64,000 nucleotides of DNA from Vibrio halioticoli NBRC 102217 (GTDB lineage: Bacteria > Pseudomonadota > Gammaproteobacteria > Enterobacterales > Vibrionaceae): positions 16,038-80,037 of the forward strand of contig NZ_BAUJ01000021.1 in NCBI RefSeq assembly GCF_000496695.1, read 5' to 3'. The position numbers and the translations under genes are program-made. Under the pieces are notes generated by a model. The model was not told the origin of the DNA. It made no database searches and saw nothing but the letters and a program-made list of their open reading frames with translations. Below are positions 1 through 10,200 of the stretch, in pieces; within the stretch, counting starts at the first letter, position 1; each line of letters starts with the position of its first letter.

Positions 1-147
1 TTTTTGATTTGTATCAGCGAATGCAAACTTAATTGTGAAATGTATATAACCGCGTTAAATTGTCAGAAAATCTCTGCAAAACCTTACTTTTCTTAGCACA
101 ACGTATACCATCAAACTGTCTCATTTATAAATTCAGGGAAGACAGTT

Positions 148-936
148 ATGAGTGCACTACGCATCCCAATGACCAAGTTTGGCTTTGACTTCGATTTATT
201 GATTAAATCTTGGGCGGATAAGCTAGACGGTTTTCGCGTGGTCGATGACACGCTTACGCCGCTTGAGGGCGGGTTAGGTATGGGCTTTGACATCCTTCGA
301 GAGTTTGATACCACAGGTTGGCGCGAACAAATTCCCGCTAAACTGCTAGAGATCACCCAACCTTTTCCCGAATACCAATACCAAATGTTGTGGCTTGCCG
401 CCAATGAATCCAGCGCACTAGAATTTTTATATCAACGTCCAATTTTATTGGCGCTGATTTGTCGTCATTGCAATGTGGATAGTAAGGTGGCGCAAATACT
501 CTGCCGTAGAGGGCAGTTAGGCGCACTTGAAGCGTTAGGACTGGATGCCACTGATGGCGCGCTATCGTTTATTGACAAACTAGAGCTGGATTTTGATGTT
601 GGTGACGAGTACGTGCACATTAGTCGTTTGTTGGATACCAGTCAAAAACGCTATCGCGAATTTAAAGATTACCCGCATGTGACTTATGCGTGTCTAAGAC
701 TGGATAGCATCTTCCCTGAGTTTAGTGGTAAACCGTTGGGCTTAGCCATGCTTAACAGTGGAGAGTCACAAATTAGCCCTGCTGATTTTCAAAAAATCTA
801 TGAAGTGGGTAAGCAATTGAACATAGATAATGTGTTAAGCGTAATGAGTGAGCAAGATTCCTCGCTGCAATTGAGTGCGCTGTATGAGCGTTGGATAACC
901 TTGAAGCGCAAAGGATCGCATTTATCGCTGGTTTGA
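148..936 (+). CDS. Hypothetical protein, 262 aa
   Basis: I do not recognise a family. The protein is soluble-looking, with no signal peptide or membrane segment, rich in acidic and leucine residues, and likely mostly helical. The ATG is preceded by a GGGAAG-like ribosome site about 7 bases upstream. It stands alone: the next gene, a tiny exported peptide, starts about 100 bases later. Base use matches the surrounding backbone, so it is probably a resident gene rather than island cargo. Confidence is for it being a real gene; the function is unknown. Confidence 0.8.
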   Translation: MSALRIPMTKFGFDFDLLIKSWADKLDGFRVVDDTLTPLEGGLGMGFDILREFDTTGWREQIPAKLLEITQPFPEYQYQMLWLAANESSALEFLYQRPILLALICRHCNVDSKVAQILCRRGQLGALEALGLDATDGALSFIDKLELDFDVGDEYVHISRLLDTSQKRYREFKDYPHVTYACLRLDSIFPEFSGKPLGLAMLNSGESQISPADFQKIYEVGKQLNIDNVLSVMSEQDSSLQLSALYERWITLKRKGSHLSLV

Positions 937-1042
937 AAATGATTTTGTGATTCGCTTTTGTTTACAAAACTAGCCATTGGTTTAAAATGCGCACAGTGCG
1001 TTACGTTAAAAAGCGCACCAGAAATTTGAAAGAAGGTCCACA

Positions 1043-1201
1043 ATGAAAAAAGTTATCCCTATATTGTTAATCGCTATGTTTGCGGCTGGTTCTGCCCAAG
1101 CTCACCATCAGCGTATCGGCTTTCATAAGAATAAAGATGGGACACATACCAGTTGTGTTAAGGGTTTACTTAAAGACCATTTAATTTGCACAACGGTATA
1201 G
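1043..1201 (+). CDS. Small exported peptide, 52 aa
   Basis: A short reading frame with a clear Sec signal peptide (MKK start, hydrophobic core, AGSAQA cleavage site), leaving a mature peptide of about 32 residues that begins with two histidines and holds two cysteines about 13 residues apart. An AGAAGG ribosome site lies upstream, and a strong rho-independent terminator follows about 30 bases after the stop, which supports a real monocistronic gene. The His/Cys content would allow a disulfide or metal binding in the periplasm, but that is inference. Confidence 0.65.
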   Translation: MKKVIPILLIAMFAAGSAQAHHQRIGFHKNKDGTHTSCVKGLLKDHLICTTV

Positions 1202-1231
1202 CTCGCTATTTACCAACAAATTCATAACTGG

Positions 1232-1269
1232 AAAAGCCAAATTATGTTAATAAGCTAATTTGGCTTTTT
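1232..1269 (+). terminator. Rho-independent terminator
   Basis: Perfect 13-bp stem (AAAAGCCAAATTA paired with TAATTTGGCTTTT) around a short loop, the right arm ending in a T run. It lies downstream of the small exported peptide gene. The remaining bases up to the next gene at 1434 hold only its presumed promoter region. Confidence 0.8.
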
Positions 1270-1433
1270 ACGTATAAGCGACAAATAAATCTCTAATAAC
1301 GCTTACATCTGCAGCGTTAAGCGTTCTAAATTCGTAGTTTTCAGTCTTTGCTACTACACTCATCTGACCACTTTTTTGTGTCAATTGGTTCTACCACTTG
1401 ATTTTCCATGTAATTGTTTAGGGAGAGACATAC

Positions 1434-2000
1434 ATGTACCCACTATTTCGCCTTGCTAAAGTCACTTGGCAGGCCAAGAAGCAGTCGTCATTGAGCATTG
1501 CAGATAAAAGCACAACCGAGTTTTATTGCCACCCTTGGGATCTAGACATTTTTAATGAGTTAAATAATGGTCGTGTGCTGACTCTATACGATCTAGGCAG
1601 GACCAACTTAGGTATTCGCTGTGGATTAATGAAAGTGCTCGCGCGCAACAAATGGGCGTTAGTTGTCGCAGGCAGTTCTGTACGTTATCGCAAGCGTGTA
1701 CACCTTTTAAACAAAATCACCATGCACACGCAATGCGTAGGCTTTGATGATAAATGGTTGTATGTAGAGCAATCAATGTGGGTGAAAGGAGAGCCAAGTT
1801 CTTCTGTGTTGATTCGAGCGGGTATTACCTCTAAACAAGGTATCGTGAGCCCAGTGACAGCTCTGGAAGCTATGGGGCAACCCAATCCATTTACCGAGCT
1901 TCCAATGTGGGTAAAAGAGTGGGTTGATTCAGAACAGCACCGCCCATGGCCACCTTTATGTGGCGACAGAGAAGCGGAAACGGCCCAGCAAAGTGTATAA
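1434..2000 (+). CDS. Acyl-CoA thioesterase-like hotdog protein, 188 aa
   Basis: The protein resembles the 4HBT/THEM6-like hotdog thioesterases that cleave acyl-CoA thioesters in the cytoplasm. The central region has the expected order: an HPWDLDIFNELNNGR segment near residues 42-56 corresponding to the catalytic-loop region of the fold, a helix with LYDLGR, then alternating strands with the VRYRKRV segment near residue 83. Length fits a single hotdog domain. No signal peptide. The substrate cannot be inferred. The ATG at 1434 follows a GGGAGAGA ribosome site. No operon partner is evident. Confidence 0.65.
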   Translation: MYPLFRLAKVTWQAKKQSSLSIADKSTTEFYCHPWDLDIFNELNNGRVLTLYDLGRTNLGIRCGLMKVLARNKWALVVAGSSVRYRKRVHLLNKITMHTQCVGFDDKWLYVEQSMWVKGEPSSSVLIRAGITSKQGIVSPVTALEAMGQPNPFTELPMWVKEWVDSEQHRPWPPLCGDREAETAQQSV

Positions 2001-2214
2001 AGTCGCGGAAATGAATATCACACGCATCGATTAGTAGAACCTGTTAGCTTTGGGAGTTGCGAACACAAAAGCGGCATAAAATGATAAGAGCACTGCCTGC
2101 GATTAAGGTATATTGACGAATAAGGTATTATCTTGGTTTAGATAGACTACCGTTATTGTCGATTTTTTGTTTGTTGCTTCGTTTGGTGTTTTGGCTTAGT
2201 GCTAGGGTAAATTG

Positions 2215-2973
2215 ATGGATTGTGATTCAGAGAGCAGTTTTATTGGAGACTTGCTAGGCATGGCCTTATTTGGCTTCATGTTTTATGCACTGTATAAAAT
2301 AGTTGTATTGTGCTTCAAAGCCCTTGGGTGGCTTTTGGTTGCGATATACAAAATTTTCGATTTCTGTGTGTTAGTGATTGCCTTGTTCATCAGCCGCTCT
2401 GAAAGAGAGGATCTTTGGTTTCATCATACTGGTTTACGTGCCTTGATCACAATACCGCTAATATTGTTTAGTTGTGTATTGGTTATGAATGATTCAAATG
2501 AACACGCGTATATTGCTAGAAATGACTTAGTACGCAGCGCCATTGCGCGACAATCTCAAGCAGAACCAACTCAAGCTCAAACAAAGCAAGTTGCCACAAA
2601 GCCTCAAACAGTGAATACGCAATTATTAAATATTCGCTCTAACCCTAACGCAAAAGCCGGCGTTGTTGCTCAAGTGGGGCAAGATAGCATTGTTTTGGTT
2701 AATAAGACTCAAGGCTCGTGGTCTGAAATTAGTTATAACGAAACGCGAGGATGGGTAGCATCTCGTTATTTAACAGTGGCAGAGAATCCGATTTACGCTC
2801 ATGTTACCGCAATTAAGTTAAATGTGCGCAATGCACCACCAACTGGCGCAGTGCTGTTTCAGCTAAATAAAGGTGACAAGGTCACGATCGACTCTAGCCG
2901 TAATAACTGGGTAAAAATCAAATATAAAGATAAGTCCGGTTGGGTTGCTCAACGATTCTTAGATTTAACTTAA
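2215..2973 (+). CDS. Membrane protein with two bacterial SH3 domains, 252 aa
   Basis: Hydrophobic segments near residues 12-65 and 80-95 anchor the protein. After a Gln/Thr-rich linker (about 115-135) come two SH3b domains: the first with LLNIRSNPNAKAGVVAQV and ending in GWVASRYL, the second with LNVRNAPPTGAVLFQL and ending in GWVAQRFL. SH3b domains usually bind peptidoglycan or act as protein docking modules, so a role at the cell wall is likely but unproven. I prefer the ATG at 2215 over the TTG one codon upstream. A terminator follows directly. Confidence 0.75.
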   Translation: MDCDSESSFIGDLLGMALFGFMFYALYKIVVLCFKALGWLLVAIYKIFDFCVLVIALFISRSEREDLWFHHTGLRALITIPLILFSCVLVMNDSNEHAYIARNDLVRSAIARQSQAEPTQAQTKQVATKPQTVNTQLLNIRSNPNAKAGVVAQVGQDSIVLVNKTQGSWSEISYNETRGWVASRYLTVAENPIYAHVTAIKLNVRNAPPTGAVLFQLNKGDKVTIDSSRNNWVKIKYKDKSGWVAQRFLDLT

Positions 2974-3006
2974 AAAATTCCCGCATCAGAATGCGGGAAT
3001 TTTTTT
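2974..3006 (+). terminator. Rho-independent terminator
   Basis: An 11-bp stem (AATTCCCGCAT with ATGCGGGAATT) and a T run directly after the SH3 membrane protein gene. Its A-rich left flank may also let it stop transcripts arriving from the opposite strand. Confidence 0.85.
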
Positions 3007-3060
3007 ATGAGAACATCTTTATAAGGGTAGTGAGCCTATCAGGATGTAACTGTTAAAGAC

Positions 3061-3648
3061 TTAGAACTTATAGCCAATGGTGGCTTCGATAGTACTGGTA
3101 TTATCAAAGTCCTCGTCGCTGTAGCCATCTTTGGTATAAGCGAGGTTTAAAACTGCATGGCTGATTTGAACTTCAACGCCGAGACCAAGTTGGCCGTATG
3201 GAGTGCCATCAGAATTGCTATAGCCAAAAGCGGAACTGGAAATACTTTGATAGCCGATACCTGCAACAATATAAGGACGCAGAGTCAAAGAATCATCATA
3301 AAATGTAGTGCCAATAAGAAAAGCACCGCCACCACGAACAGTCGTTGATTTAAGTGTACTAGTCGAGTAATTGTAGATACTCACGGCCTCTTCAGATAGA
3401 CGCATATATTCAAAGGTACTACGAAAAGCAACGTAGTCATTAATTTGACTTTTCACATTCAGTGATAAGCCACCAAACTTACCTTTAAAGCCTGCATCTC
3501 GAAGCTCTGGAGCTGTTAATTGAGCATAGCCGATGTTAAAACTGGTATTGGCAAACTGGCTATGTTCAGTGTTAGTAGTACTGGGGTCAGAAGCTAAGGC
3601 GAGTGAAGATATCGAGGAGAGAGCGACCGCTAAGATGATTTTTTTCAT
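3061..3648 (-). CDS. Outer-membrane beta-barrel protein, 195 aa
   Basis: A signal peptide (MKKIILAVALSSISSLALA) is followed by alternating hydrophobic/polar strands typical of an eight-stranded barrel of the OmpX/Ail or porin-like OMP_b-brl class. The chain ends in IGYKF, and a C-terminal aromatic residue is the usual BAM recognition signal. Known roles of such small barrels are adhesion, complement resistance or small-molecule passage; nothing here selects among them. It is transcribed towards the SH3 gene and is the last backbone gene before the island. Confidence 0.75.
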   Translation of the reverse strand: MKKIILAVALSSISSLALASDPSTTNTEHSQFANTSFNIGYAQLTAPELRDAGFKGKFGGLSLNVKSQINDYVAFRSTFEYMRLSEEAVSIYNYSTSTLKSTTVRGGGAFLIGTTFYDDSLTLRPYIVAGIGYQSISSSAFGYSNSDGTPYGQLGLGVEVQISHAVLNLAYTKDGYSDEDFDNTSTIEATIGYKF

Positions 3649-3924
3649 GTTTAACTCGATTATATATTGATAATTGATTTGGTTAGTGACAATTCGCTGA
3701 ACTCAATTCAATTAGAAGGGTGCATATTAAAAATAAAAACAAAGATTTCTTTTAATTATGCAAACGATTTTAATCAATTAAATTAGGTATAAACATGAAG
3801 GGTGCATAGGTGGCTGTTCACCTTTTCTCTTTGAGGGGGAAGTGGTTAATTGGAGGGAATAGAGTGCTTCGACGCTTGATTGAATACCGACTGAGTCACT
3901 CATCTTTCACGGTAAGCTAAAAAC

Positions 3925-3955
3925 AAAAACGCCAAGCAAAATGCTTGGCGTTTTT
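3925..3955 (-). terminator. Terminator of the original tRNA-Val operon
   Basis: A 14-bp hairpin (AAAAACGCCAAGCA with TGCTTGGCGTTTTT) immediately downstream, in the tRNA direction, of the tRNA-Val fragment at 3963. A very similar hairpin follows the intact tRNA at the other island end (39206-39240). The rest of 3649-3924 holds only the presumed promoter region of the outer-membrane protein gene and AT-rich sequence in which I see nothing else. Confidence 0.8.
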
Positions 3956-3962
3956 GTAAATT

Positions 3963-4008
3963 TGGTGGGTCCGGGCGAACTCGAATCGCCGACCCCCGCC
4001 ATGTCAAG
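3963..4008 (-). other. Island attachment site, left: 46-nt 3' end of tRNA-Val
   Basis: The sequence begins with TGG (complement of the CCA tail) and runs through acceptor, T arm, variable loop and the 3' side of the anticodon stem and loop, ending at ATGTCAAG. After that the tRNA match stops. It is base-identical to the same part of the second intact tRNA-Val gene (39362-39407). It differs at two positions from the tRNA that forms the right junction (39249-39294). This is the displaced 3' half left by site-specific integration into a tRNA gene. Confidence 0.9.
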
Positions 4009-4108
4009 ACATGTCATGTTAAAAATAAGTTATTGAATTGCGTCATTGTACAATAAAAACAATAAGTTAAGTTTTATCTGTAAGCTCTTATTACAACTTT
4101 AATGTGTA

Positions 4109-4133
4109 TTTTGGACACAAATTGGTCACAATG
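4109..4133 (+). promoter_or_regulatory. Probable integrase/excisionase arm sites, left end
   Basis: TTTTGGACACAAATTGG is followed directly by TCACAATG, giving two closely related elements (TGGACACAA and TGGTCACAA). The same words, in the same orientation, recur just inside the right end at 39053-39088. Repeated short motifs near both ends of a tRNA-integrated island are typical arm-type binding sites for a P4-type integrase or its excisionase. Binding is inferred. Confidence 0.6.
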
Positions 4134-4179
4134 TTAAAGTATCTAAAGTGGTTGTTATATGAGCTGAGAATGTAGTGTA

Positions 4180-4746
4180 ATGGATGAAATTCAAAGATTC
4201 AATGCAGGGTTGTTCGAAGACTCTGAACTTAAATTTATTGCCATCGATCAGTTGATTGGTGATGACTTACTAGAGCAACTTCATCGTTCGGCAAATCCAT
4301 TCTCGTTGCTGAGAACTCAGCCAGACAGGACATTCTCTAGCGACTATTTATGCAATTTACTGGCCATGCAATCGCCTATTATTGCTTATCGATTTAGGCA
4401 CCATTATCGATATTTAGTTGGGGCATTTACTCTTGAAAAACTGAAAACCGCAGTAGCACAAAAACACCTAGCGCCAGATCATAAAATCCCTGTCTTCGTT
4501 TTAAAAAAGAAACCGTCTGAGCGTACCAGGTTGAGAGTCATACAGTTCGAACTGATGGAAAATCTACTCGATAAGTGCTTCGTTTCAAATACTAAAAAGA
4601 TCCGTTTTTTACTTGAAAATTGGTTTACGAAAGACGCAGGTAAACGAAGTATATTTCAATCAAAAGAATGGCAAGCTCTGTATCCGAATATTACCTCAAT
4701 TGAGGGGCTTAGTGGTTACCTTTCATTATCGAAAAAAAATGTTTAG
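4180..4746 (+). CDS. First gene of three-gene recombinase block, 188 aa
   Basis: I do not recognise a domain. The protein is basic and helical-looking, without membrane segments or a signal peptide. It opens a tight three-gene unit: 11 bases separate it from the 826-aa gene, which in turn overlaps the catalytic recombinase gene. In known multi-recombinase elements a small accessory DNA-binding protein often accompanies two large tyrosine recombinases, so an accessory role in transposition is the best guess. It may correspond to the small member of the Gamma-Mobile-Trio, but I cannot confirm this without a search. Confidence 0.7.
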   Translation: MDEIQRFNAGLFEDSELKFIAIDQLIGDDLLEQLHRSANPFSLLRTQPDRTFSSDYLCNLLAMQSPIIAYRFRHHYRYLVGAFTLEKLKTAVAQKHLAPDHKIPVFVLKKKPSERTRLRVIQFELMENLLDKCFVSNTKKIRFLLENWFTKDAGKRSIFQSKEWQALYPNITSIEGLSGYLSLSKKNV

Positions 4747-4757
4747 CTGGAGCTTCT

Positions 4758-7238
4758 ATGGAACTGGTTAATGTCGAAAACCTTAAAAAATTGACACCTA
4801 AAAGTAATGACGTATCGTTACCTATATGGGTTGATTTGCTTAACGCGATAGAATGCCCCTCGAACTTTCAATCCCTACAATTTGTTTTACATACTTTAGA
4901 AATTTCATACAGCATAAACCCTCCGCTTTTTTGTGAAACGTTTGCTGTGCCAAAGGAATTTGATAGTTCATTCTTTGATTATTTTTCTAATATTAATTTT
5001 ACAGATTTCCCTAACTATTACAGAGAATCTTTACCGGTTGGTTCAAAAAGTGATAGGCCAATTTTTGCCATTCTTTTTACTTTCTCATCACTGCTTACTC
5101 CTCATTTCGTTAAGCCATTGTTGTTGTTGCTCAACCATTATTACAAAAATGAGTCCCTCATCAATCGACGTGACAAAAGTGAAGATGTCTTTAGAGCATT
5201 GAGATTGTTGTATCAAGATCCGCTATTTAAATGTGACTGTTTATTTGGAGATGACGTAAATGTTATAGCCCAGAAACTAGAAGATTATAAACAACAGTTG
5301 GCAGTCTTTGATGGTGATAGTGATCAACGCATACTGATCAAGTATGTTCGAGATTTGATTCACTTTTGCCGACTTGATTGGTCTCAACCAGTGAGAAGGA
5401 AAAGAAAAACGAAGACTACTATGCGGTCTTCTTATAATAGAACTCGAGTCGAAAGAATCTATGGCTCTGAGGATCTGTATACCTACAAGTTAAAATCATT
5501 ACCGTCTTCGATAGAAAGTAAAACAGAAGGAATTGCTGAGTCTGAGGATTACCCGCCACTTGCATTTATTAAGACTAAGGCGTCTGAAGTGCCAAAGCCC
5601 ATTTTTGAATTACCAGATAAAGCTGCTATCAAAGACGTTAAGAAAGACCGAGTGCAAAATTCAGCAATTCAGCGAGAGTCAAAAAAGTCGCATAATTTAA
5701 TTCTAACGAGTAGAACCTTACTCCAATGCTATGAGATGGGGTTTTTATTGGATGAATTGCTCTCTCGAAGAAAGGGAAAAGTTAATGGTCTAGACAAGCA
5801 GTTCATCAGGGGCATTGCATTACTGTCTTTGGTGACTGGCCGACCTATTGAGCAAGTGGCTAAGCTGAAGTGTATTGATGTTGATAGTATTGAAGTTGAA
5901 GGGCTATACAAAAATCACGGACATTGGTATTTAAAAAGCTACCATGCAGCGACCGCCGAAAACGGTCCGCAGCGAACTAATTCCAATTTATTACGAACGA
6001 ACACGGAAGTGTATATACAGTTTCCTACTTGGATAAGTAATGTGTTGGATTTGTTAGCACTGAACGCAGACGAAGAAACTGGCAAAGGTCACAAGGTCGA
6101 CACGCTTAATAAAGCGATCCAACAATTAATAACTAGCTTGAACCGAAAACAGCACTGTCAGATCAGTTTAAAAAAAATTAATTATCATCTAGTAAATTAT
6201 GTCGTTGCATACGAGCAATTTGATCCAGTCATACTCGAGTGCTTAACAGGCAAACCCAGTTACTACACTCGTTCTCCTCGTCATTACGCCTGGTATTCCA
6301 ATGATATGATCAACCGTCATATTCAAACGTTATATGAAGATGCATTTTTGGTTGAAGCTGACAGCGCTTTACAGGATGGGCTCTACTCTTGGCCAGTAAG
6401 GAATGAGGTTGGGGTAGGCTCTCAATTCACACCGAAGCAGGACTCACTACGAACGTTAGTGAAACACCTTCAATTACAACTTGGGGGTAGCCATACGTTT
6501 GACATGGCTAAGCGATTATCTTCTGCTATTGATTATCACAATGCTTATACGCTCTACACGCTGTATATGATGTTAAACGCGACGGGTTATAGGGCTGTCG
6601 GTAATCCTTTACCCAGTTTTAATCTTTTATTGAATCGTTACAGTGCATTGTGTATTTCGGATAAAGACAGTGTAGTCACGTTTGCGCACATGCGAGTCAT
6701 AGCGTGTGCTCCTGTACTTACTGAGCAACTCAATCACTATCTTGATCACGTGCGAACCATGTCTCGATTGCTGTCGGTAGCACTCCCCAACAGTTCAGAA
6801 CAATACAAAGATCAAGCATCACCGACTCAATTTATTGATTTGAAATCGAAAAATGAAAAGCTGAATTGGTTTATTACTACTAAGAACTCCAAAGGGAATG
6901 ATGGGCTGTTTGTCTTTTTTGACCATACGGAGCAGGGCAAAATTAAAGCAACTAATGCTTACCCTAAGTCATTGAAACAACATTCTGAAGAACTGCCAAG
7001 TTTCCCTATGAACTTTGGACGTCACTATGTAAGGCTTTACTTGCAGGAAAAGCGGGTCAATCAAGAGCTAGTCAAATTTCAGTTAGGGCACTGGGTAGCA
7101 GGCGAAAATCCACTAGAGTTGTTTTCCACTTTTGACTTTAAAGAAGCGGTGAACACTCTATGTCCGATACTTGAACAAATGATGGGGGAGTTGGGTTGGC
7201 AAGCGATCCCCTCAGCGTTGACGAGAAAGCGTCTATGA
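4758..7238 (+). CDS. Degenerate tyrosine recombinase-like protein, 826 aa
   Basis: A very large protein with traces of a tyrosine recombinase fold in its C-terminal half. LVTGRPIEQVAKL near residues 358-370 occupies the place of the first catalytic arginine. Near 754-758 HYVR gives the HxxR signature, and LGHW near 776 gives the second histidine box. Where the nucleophilic tyrosine is expected the sequence reads PLELFSTFDF, so the nucleophile seems to be phenylalanine or absent. It may therefore be a structural or target-selecting partner of the catalytic recombinase next to it. The gene ends inside the start of the next gene (ATGA overlap), which suggests coupled translation. Confidence 0.75.
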   Translation: MELVNVENLKKLTPKSNDVSLPIWVDLLNAIECPSNFQSLQFVLHTLEISYSINPPLFCETFAVPKEFDSSFFDYFSNINFTDFPNYYRESLPVGSKSDRPIFAILFTFSSLLTPHFVKPLLLLLNHYYKNESLINRRDKSEDVFRALRLLYQDPLFKCDCLFGDDVNVIAQKLEDYKQQLAVFDGDSDQRILIKYVRDLIHFCRLDWSQPVRRKRKTKTTMRSSYNRTRVERIYGSEDLYTYKLKSLPSSIESKTEGIAESEDYPPLAFIKTKASEVPKPIFELPDKAAIKDVKKDRVQNSAIQRESKKSHNLILTSRTLLQCYEMGFLLDELLSRRKGKVNGLDKQFIRGIALLSLVTGRPIEQVAKLKCIDVDSIEVEGLYKNHGHWYLKSYHAATAENGPQRTNSNLLRTNTEVYIQFPTWISNVLDLLALNADEETGKGHKVDTLNKAIQQLITSLNRKQHCQISLKKINYHLVNYVVAYEQFDPVILECLTGKPSYYTRSPRHYAWYSNDMINRHIQTLYEDAFLVEADSALQDGLYSWPVRNEVGVGSQFTPKQDSLRTLVKHLQLQLGGSHTFDMAKRLSSAIDYHNAYTLYTLYMMLNATGYRAVGNPLPSFNLLLNRYSALCISDKDSVVTFAHMRVIACAPVLTEQLNHYLDHVRTMSRLLSVALPNSSEQYKDQASPTQFIDLKSKNEKLNWFITTKNSKGNDGLFVFFDHTEQGKIKATNAYPKSLKQHSEELPSFPMNFGRHYVRLYLQEKRVNQELVKFQLGHWVAGENPLELFSTFDFKEAVNTLCPILEQMMGELGWQAIPSALTRKRL

Positions 7239-10200
7239 ATGAAGTACCTATGAAAAGCAAACTAGAATCAATTCCCTGTGATGGTCTCAAAGCCAAGTTT
7301 ATTTCGGTTGCGAATGAAGAAATTGCGAACTACCTACAACTGAATCCAGTTAGAGATGATTCTGGCTCATTTCGCTCAAAGTGTATCAGTAAAGTTTATG
7401 AATTTACCGTTAAAATTGCTCGGCATATTGATGCCAATATCACTGCTTCTTCTCTTAACTCCATTCAATCCAAGTTTCCAAAAAATCCAGAAGTTGAGCC
7501 AATATACCGTGATCTGCTGCGTTTGCTACTTGTTGAGATTGAAAAAGAAACGGGCATACGTGCGCCCAATATTGGAGAGAATGTATACATTGAACAGGAA
7601 GTCCCTCAGTTAACCCCCGATATATTTTTAAATTCTCAGTTAGCGAATAATATTTACGAGACTATTGAGTCAGCGTCCTCACTACATAGCTACCTTGATT
7701 CTCCTCATCATCATGCTGGATTTTTAGTGCTTTGGCTGTGTTTAAAAGAAGGGATTGACCAACAAAAAACCATTACTGATTTACTATGTCGCCCAGAGAG
7801 TAGGACGTTAATTAGTGGACACTGGTTCTTCTCAGCGGGTAAAAAACGTTATTGGCTATCGACTCAAGCAGAGCTTTTGTTGCATCGCTGGTATGAATCT
7901 AATGACCGTCGTCGCCTGCTACTGTCAACAGTAGTCAATACTTATCTGGTTAACTGTGGTTTGTTACCTCGTCACACAAAGCTGAGTTTTATAGAACTTC
8001 GTCAAATGCTCAAGCTTGAATATGTCATGACTCGAAACGCTATGGAATATGGCTTAGCAGCAAGAAAAATTGATTCTACCTTCTTAGCAGAGCATGTGAT
8101 GACTCGGCTCTTAAGTGACGTAAGGGTGAATGTGCAACGACAAAAAGAGCCCACATTGGCTACAACGGTGCGGCAAACTCGAAGTTGGGACAGTGCCTTT
8201 TCATCGAGTTATCGGCAATTGCGACCAGACACTGATGATGTCTGTATCATGCAACAAACGACAGAAGAACAAATTACCGTAATTTCTCGAATTACCAATG
8301 TGCTAATCCGCACCAATCGTAAAAACAGCATTCGTATTCGCCAAAAACTCCTGACAGAACTCCATCCTAAACTGCATAATCCGAGTGCAACTAAGAAGAT
8401 GCCATGGGCTTGGTTGTTGCTATCTTGGCTGTACCACTTATTGAAAAATGGTGGAAAGAACAAATCAACGTTAAGACTGGATACGATCAAAGCCTACGTA
8501 GACTATGTGGCGATGCCATTTATTGTGGAGTTTTCTGGTTGCAACCCAAATCTGATGGATAGTCTCGATTGGGCAGAGAAGTTAAATGATGTCATAGAGC
8601 GTATTTCATCGGTAACGAAGAAAGCCTATGTCGCCTATTTTGCAGAATATCTGGTAGAAAGTGCTCTAGTACCTAATCTCTGTCTTTCAGATATTGATGT
8701 TCCTGCTGCTCAACATAATGTTGATGCGAATGTCATCACTCAACATGAAGCCGATAGAATCATAGAAGCTCTCAATGCATCGCAACACTCGAAAGCAAGT
8801 TTAGGTAAAATCATATTTTTATTGGCGTTTTATACTGGATTAAGAAGAAATGAAATTGCAGGGTTACAATTTAAAGATGTCTACCACTATAACGACAGAA
8901 ATCATACTTTGCATGTCAGGCCAAATCGATACCGATTGTTGAAGTCAAAAGAAAGCTCCCGAAATATCCCTATAGATGTATTAATTCCAAAGGACTTGCT
9001 AGAAGTCTTTATGGAGTACCTCTTTACGGCAAAGACTAAATTTATGGCTGAAGATACATCGATATTTCCTCACTTTGAACAGTCAGATATAGAAGAGGCA
9101 TTTAGCTTCTTAACAAACGTTCTAAAAGGGGTGACTGGTGATGAGTCTATTCGCTTTCATCATTGCAGACATTCATTTTGTAACTGGATGGTAGTCCAAC
9201 TCTATTACAATGAGTTGACCAATAAGGAAGATATTGCATTCCTAAATCACCATTACTTTAGTGAACAAAGAAGTCACGAACTGAATCAACGACTCGGAAT
9301 TACGAGATATTCTCGTAAGAAATTTTGGGCTATTGCAACATTGCTTGGTCATGCTTCACCCGCAACTACCGCTGCTTCTTATTTCCATCTCTCCGACTTT
9401 CTAAGGCGTAATCTCTTTGCCAATCATGTAGCTTCGGAAGCGTCACTACGACGTGTTTGGGGGCAGCGAATCTCTACAGATCCTTTTGGTCGAGTTACCC
9501 CTAAAGCAAATTTTAGCCAGCGATTGCTTCGGACTATGCCTACACAATCAGCGGTTGCGTTGCATACAGAAGTGTTTGATATACAAACTCTAGAGAAACC
9601 TAAGTCTAGAAAACCTGAAGATGATCTGAGTTTAGAGCTTTGCTGGCGGGTGATTAGGCGCAGTGCTGAAGGTCATTCTTCAAACTCCATTTCAAAGGCT
9701 TTAGAGCTCTCTTTGAATACAGTACAGCTAATAATTGAGACAGAAGCTCACTTGACTGAACGCCTGCTTTCCAACTCAAAATATCAGGCGAGATCTTCTC
9801 TAAATTATGAAAATCTGAATCAGCCGAACATCAGTGTCTTGGGTGTGTTAATCCGGCGCTATACAGAATCAGAAGTAAAGCTTAAAAAAGCAGTCCAGTT
9901 GCCAATGTTGTATTCATGTATCGAAAGCTTCATTGGTGCGAAGGACTCATTGATAAGAACGGATAACAAAGACATGGCTTTAACGTTGTTACGCTTCTTG
10001 AAATTGATGGAGGTCGGTTTTTTTGAGATTAAGGTTAAGTGGTACATGGCTAATATATCAGTGACCGACGCTAAAGAATTAACGCCTTACCTTGCACATG
10101 TAGATTACTGGATAAAAGCGATAGTCAAAAATGTAGAGTTACCTAAAGACTCGATTCAACTGGTGGTGCCAAAGCAGTTGGAAAGGTTCAAGCAACAATT

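Noticed and set aside
3649..3924. A further remnant gene between the outer-membrane protein gene and the island
   Set aside because: No reading frame or recognisable protein segment; the GGGTGCATA word occurring twice is too short to interpret.
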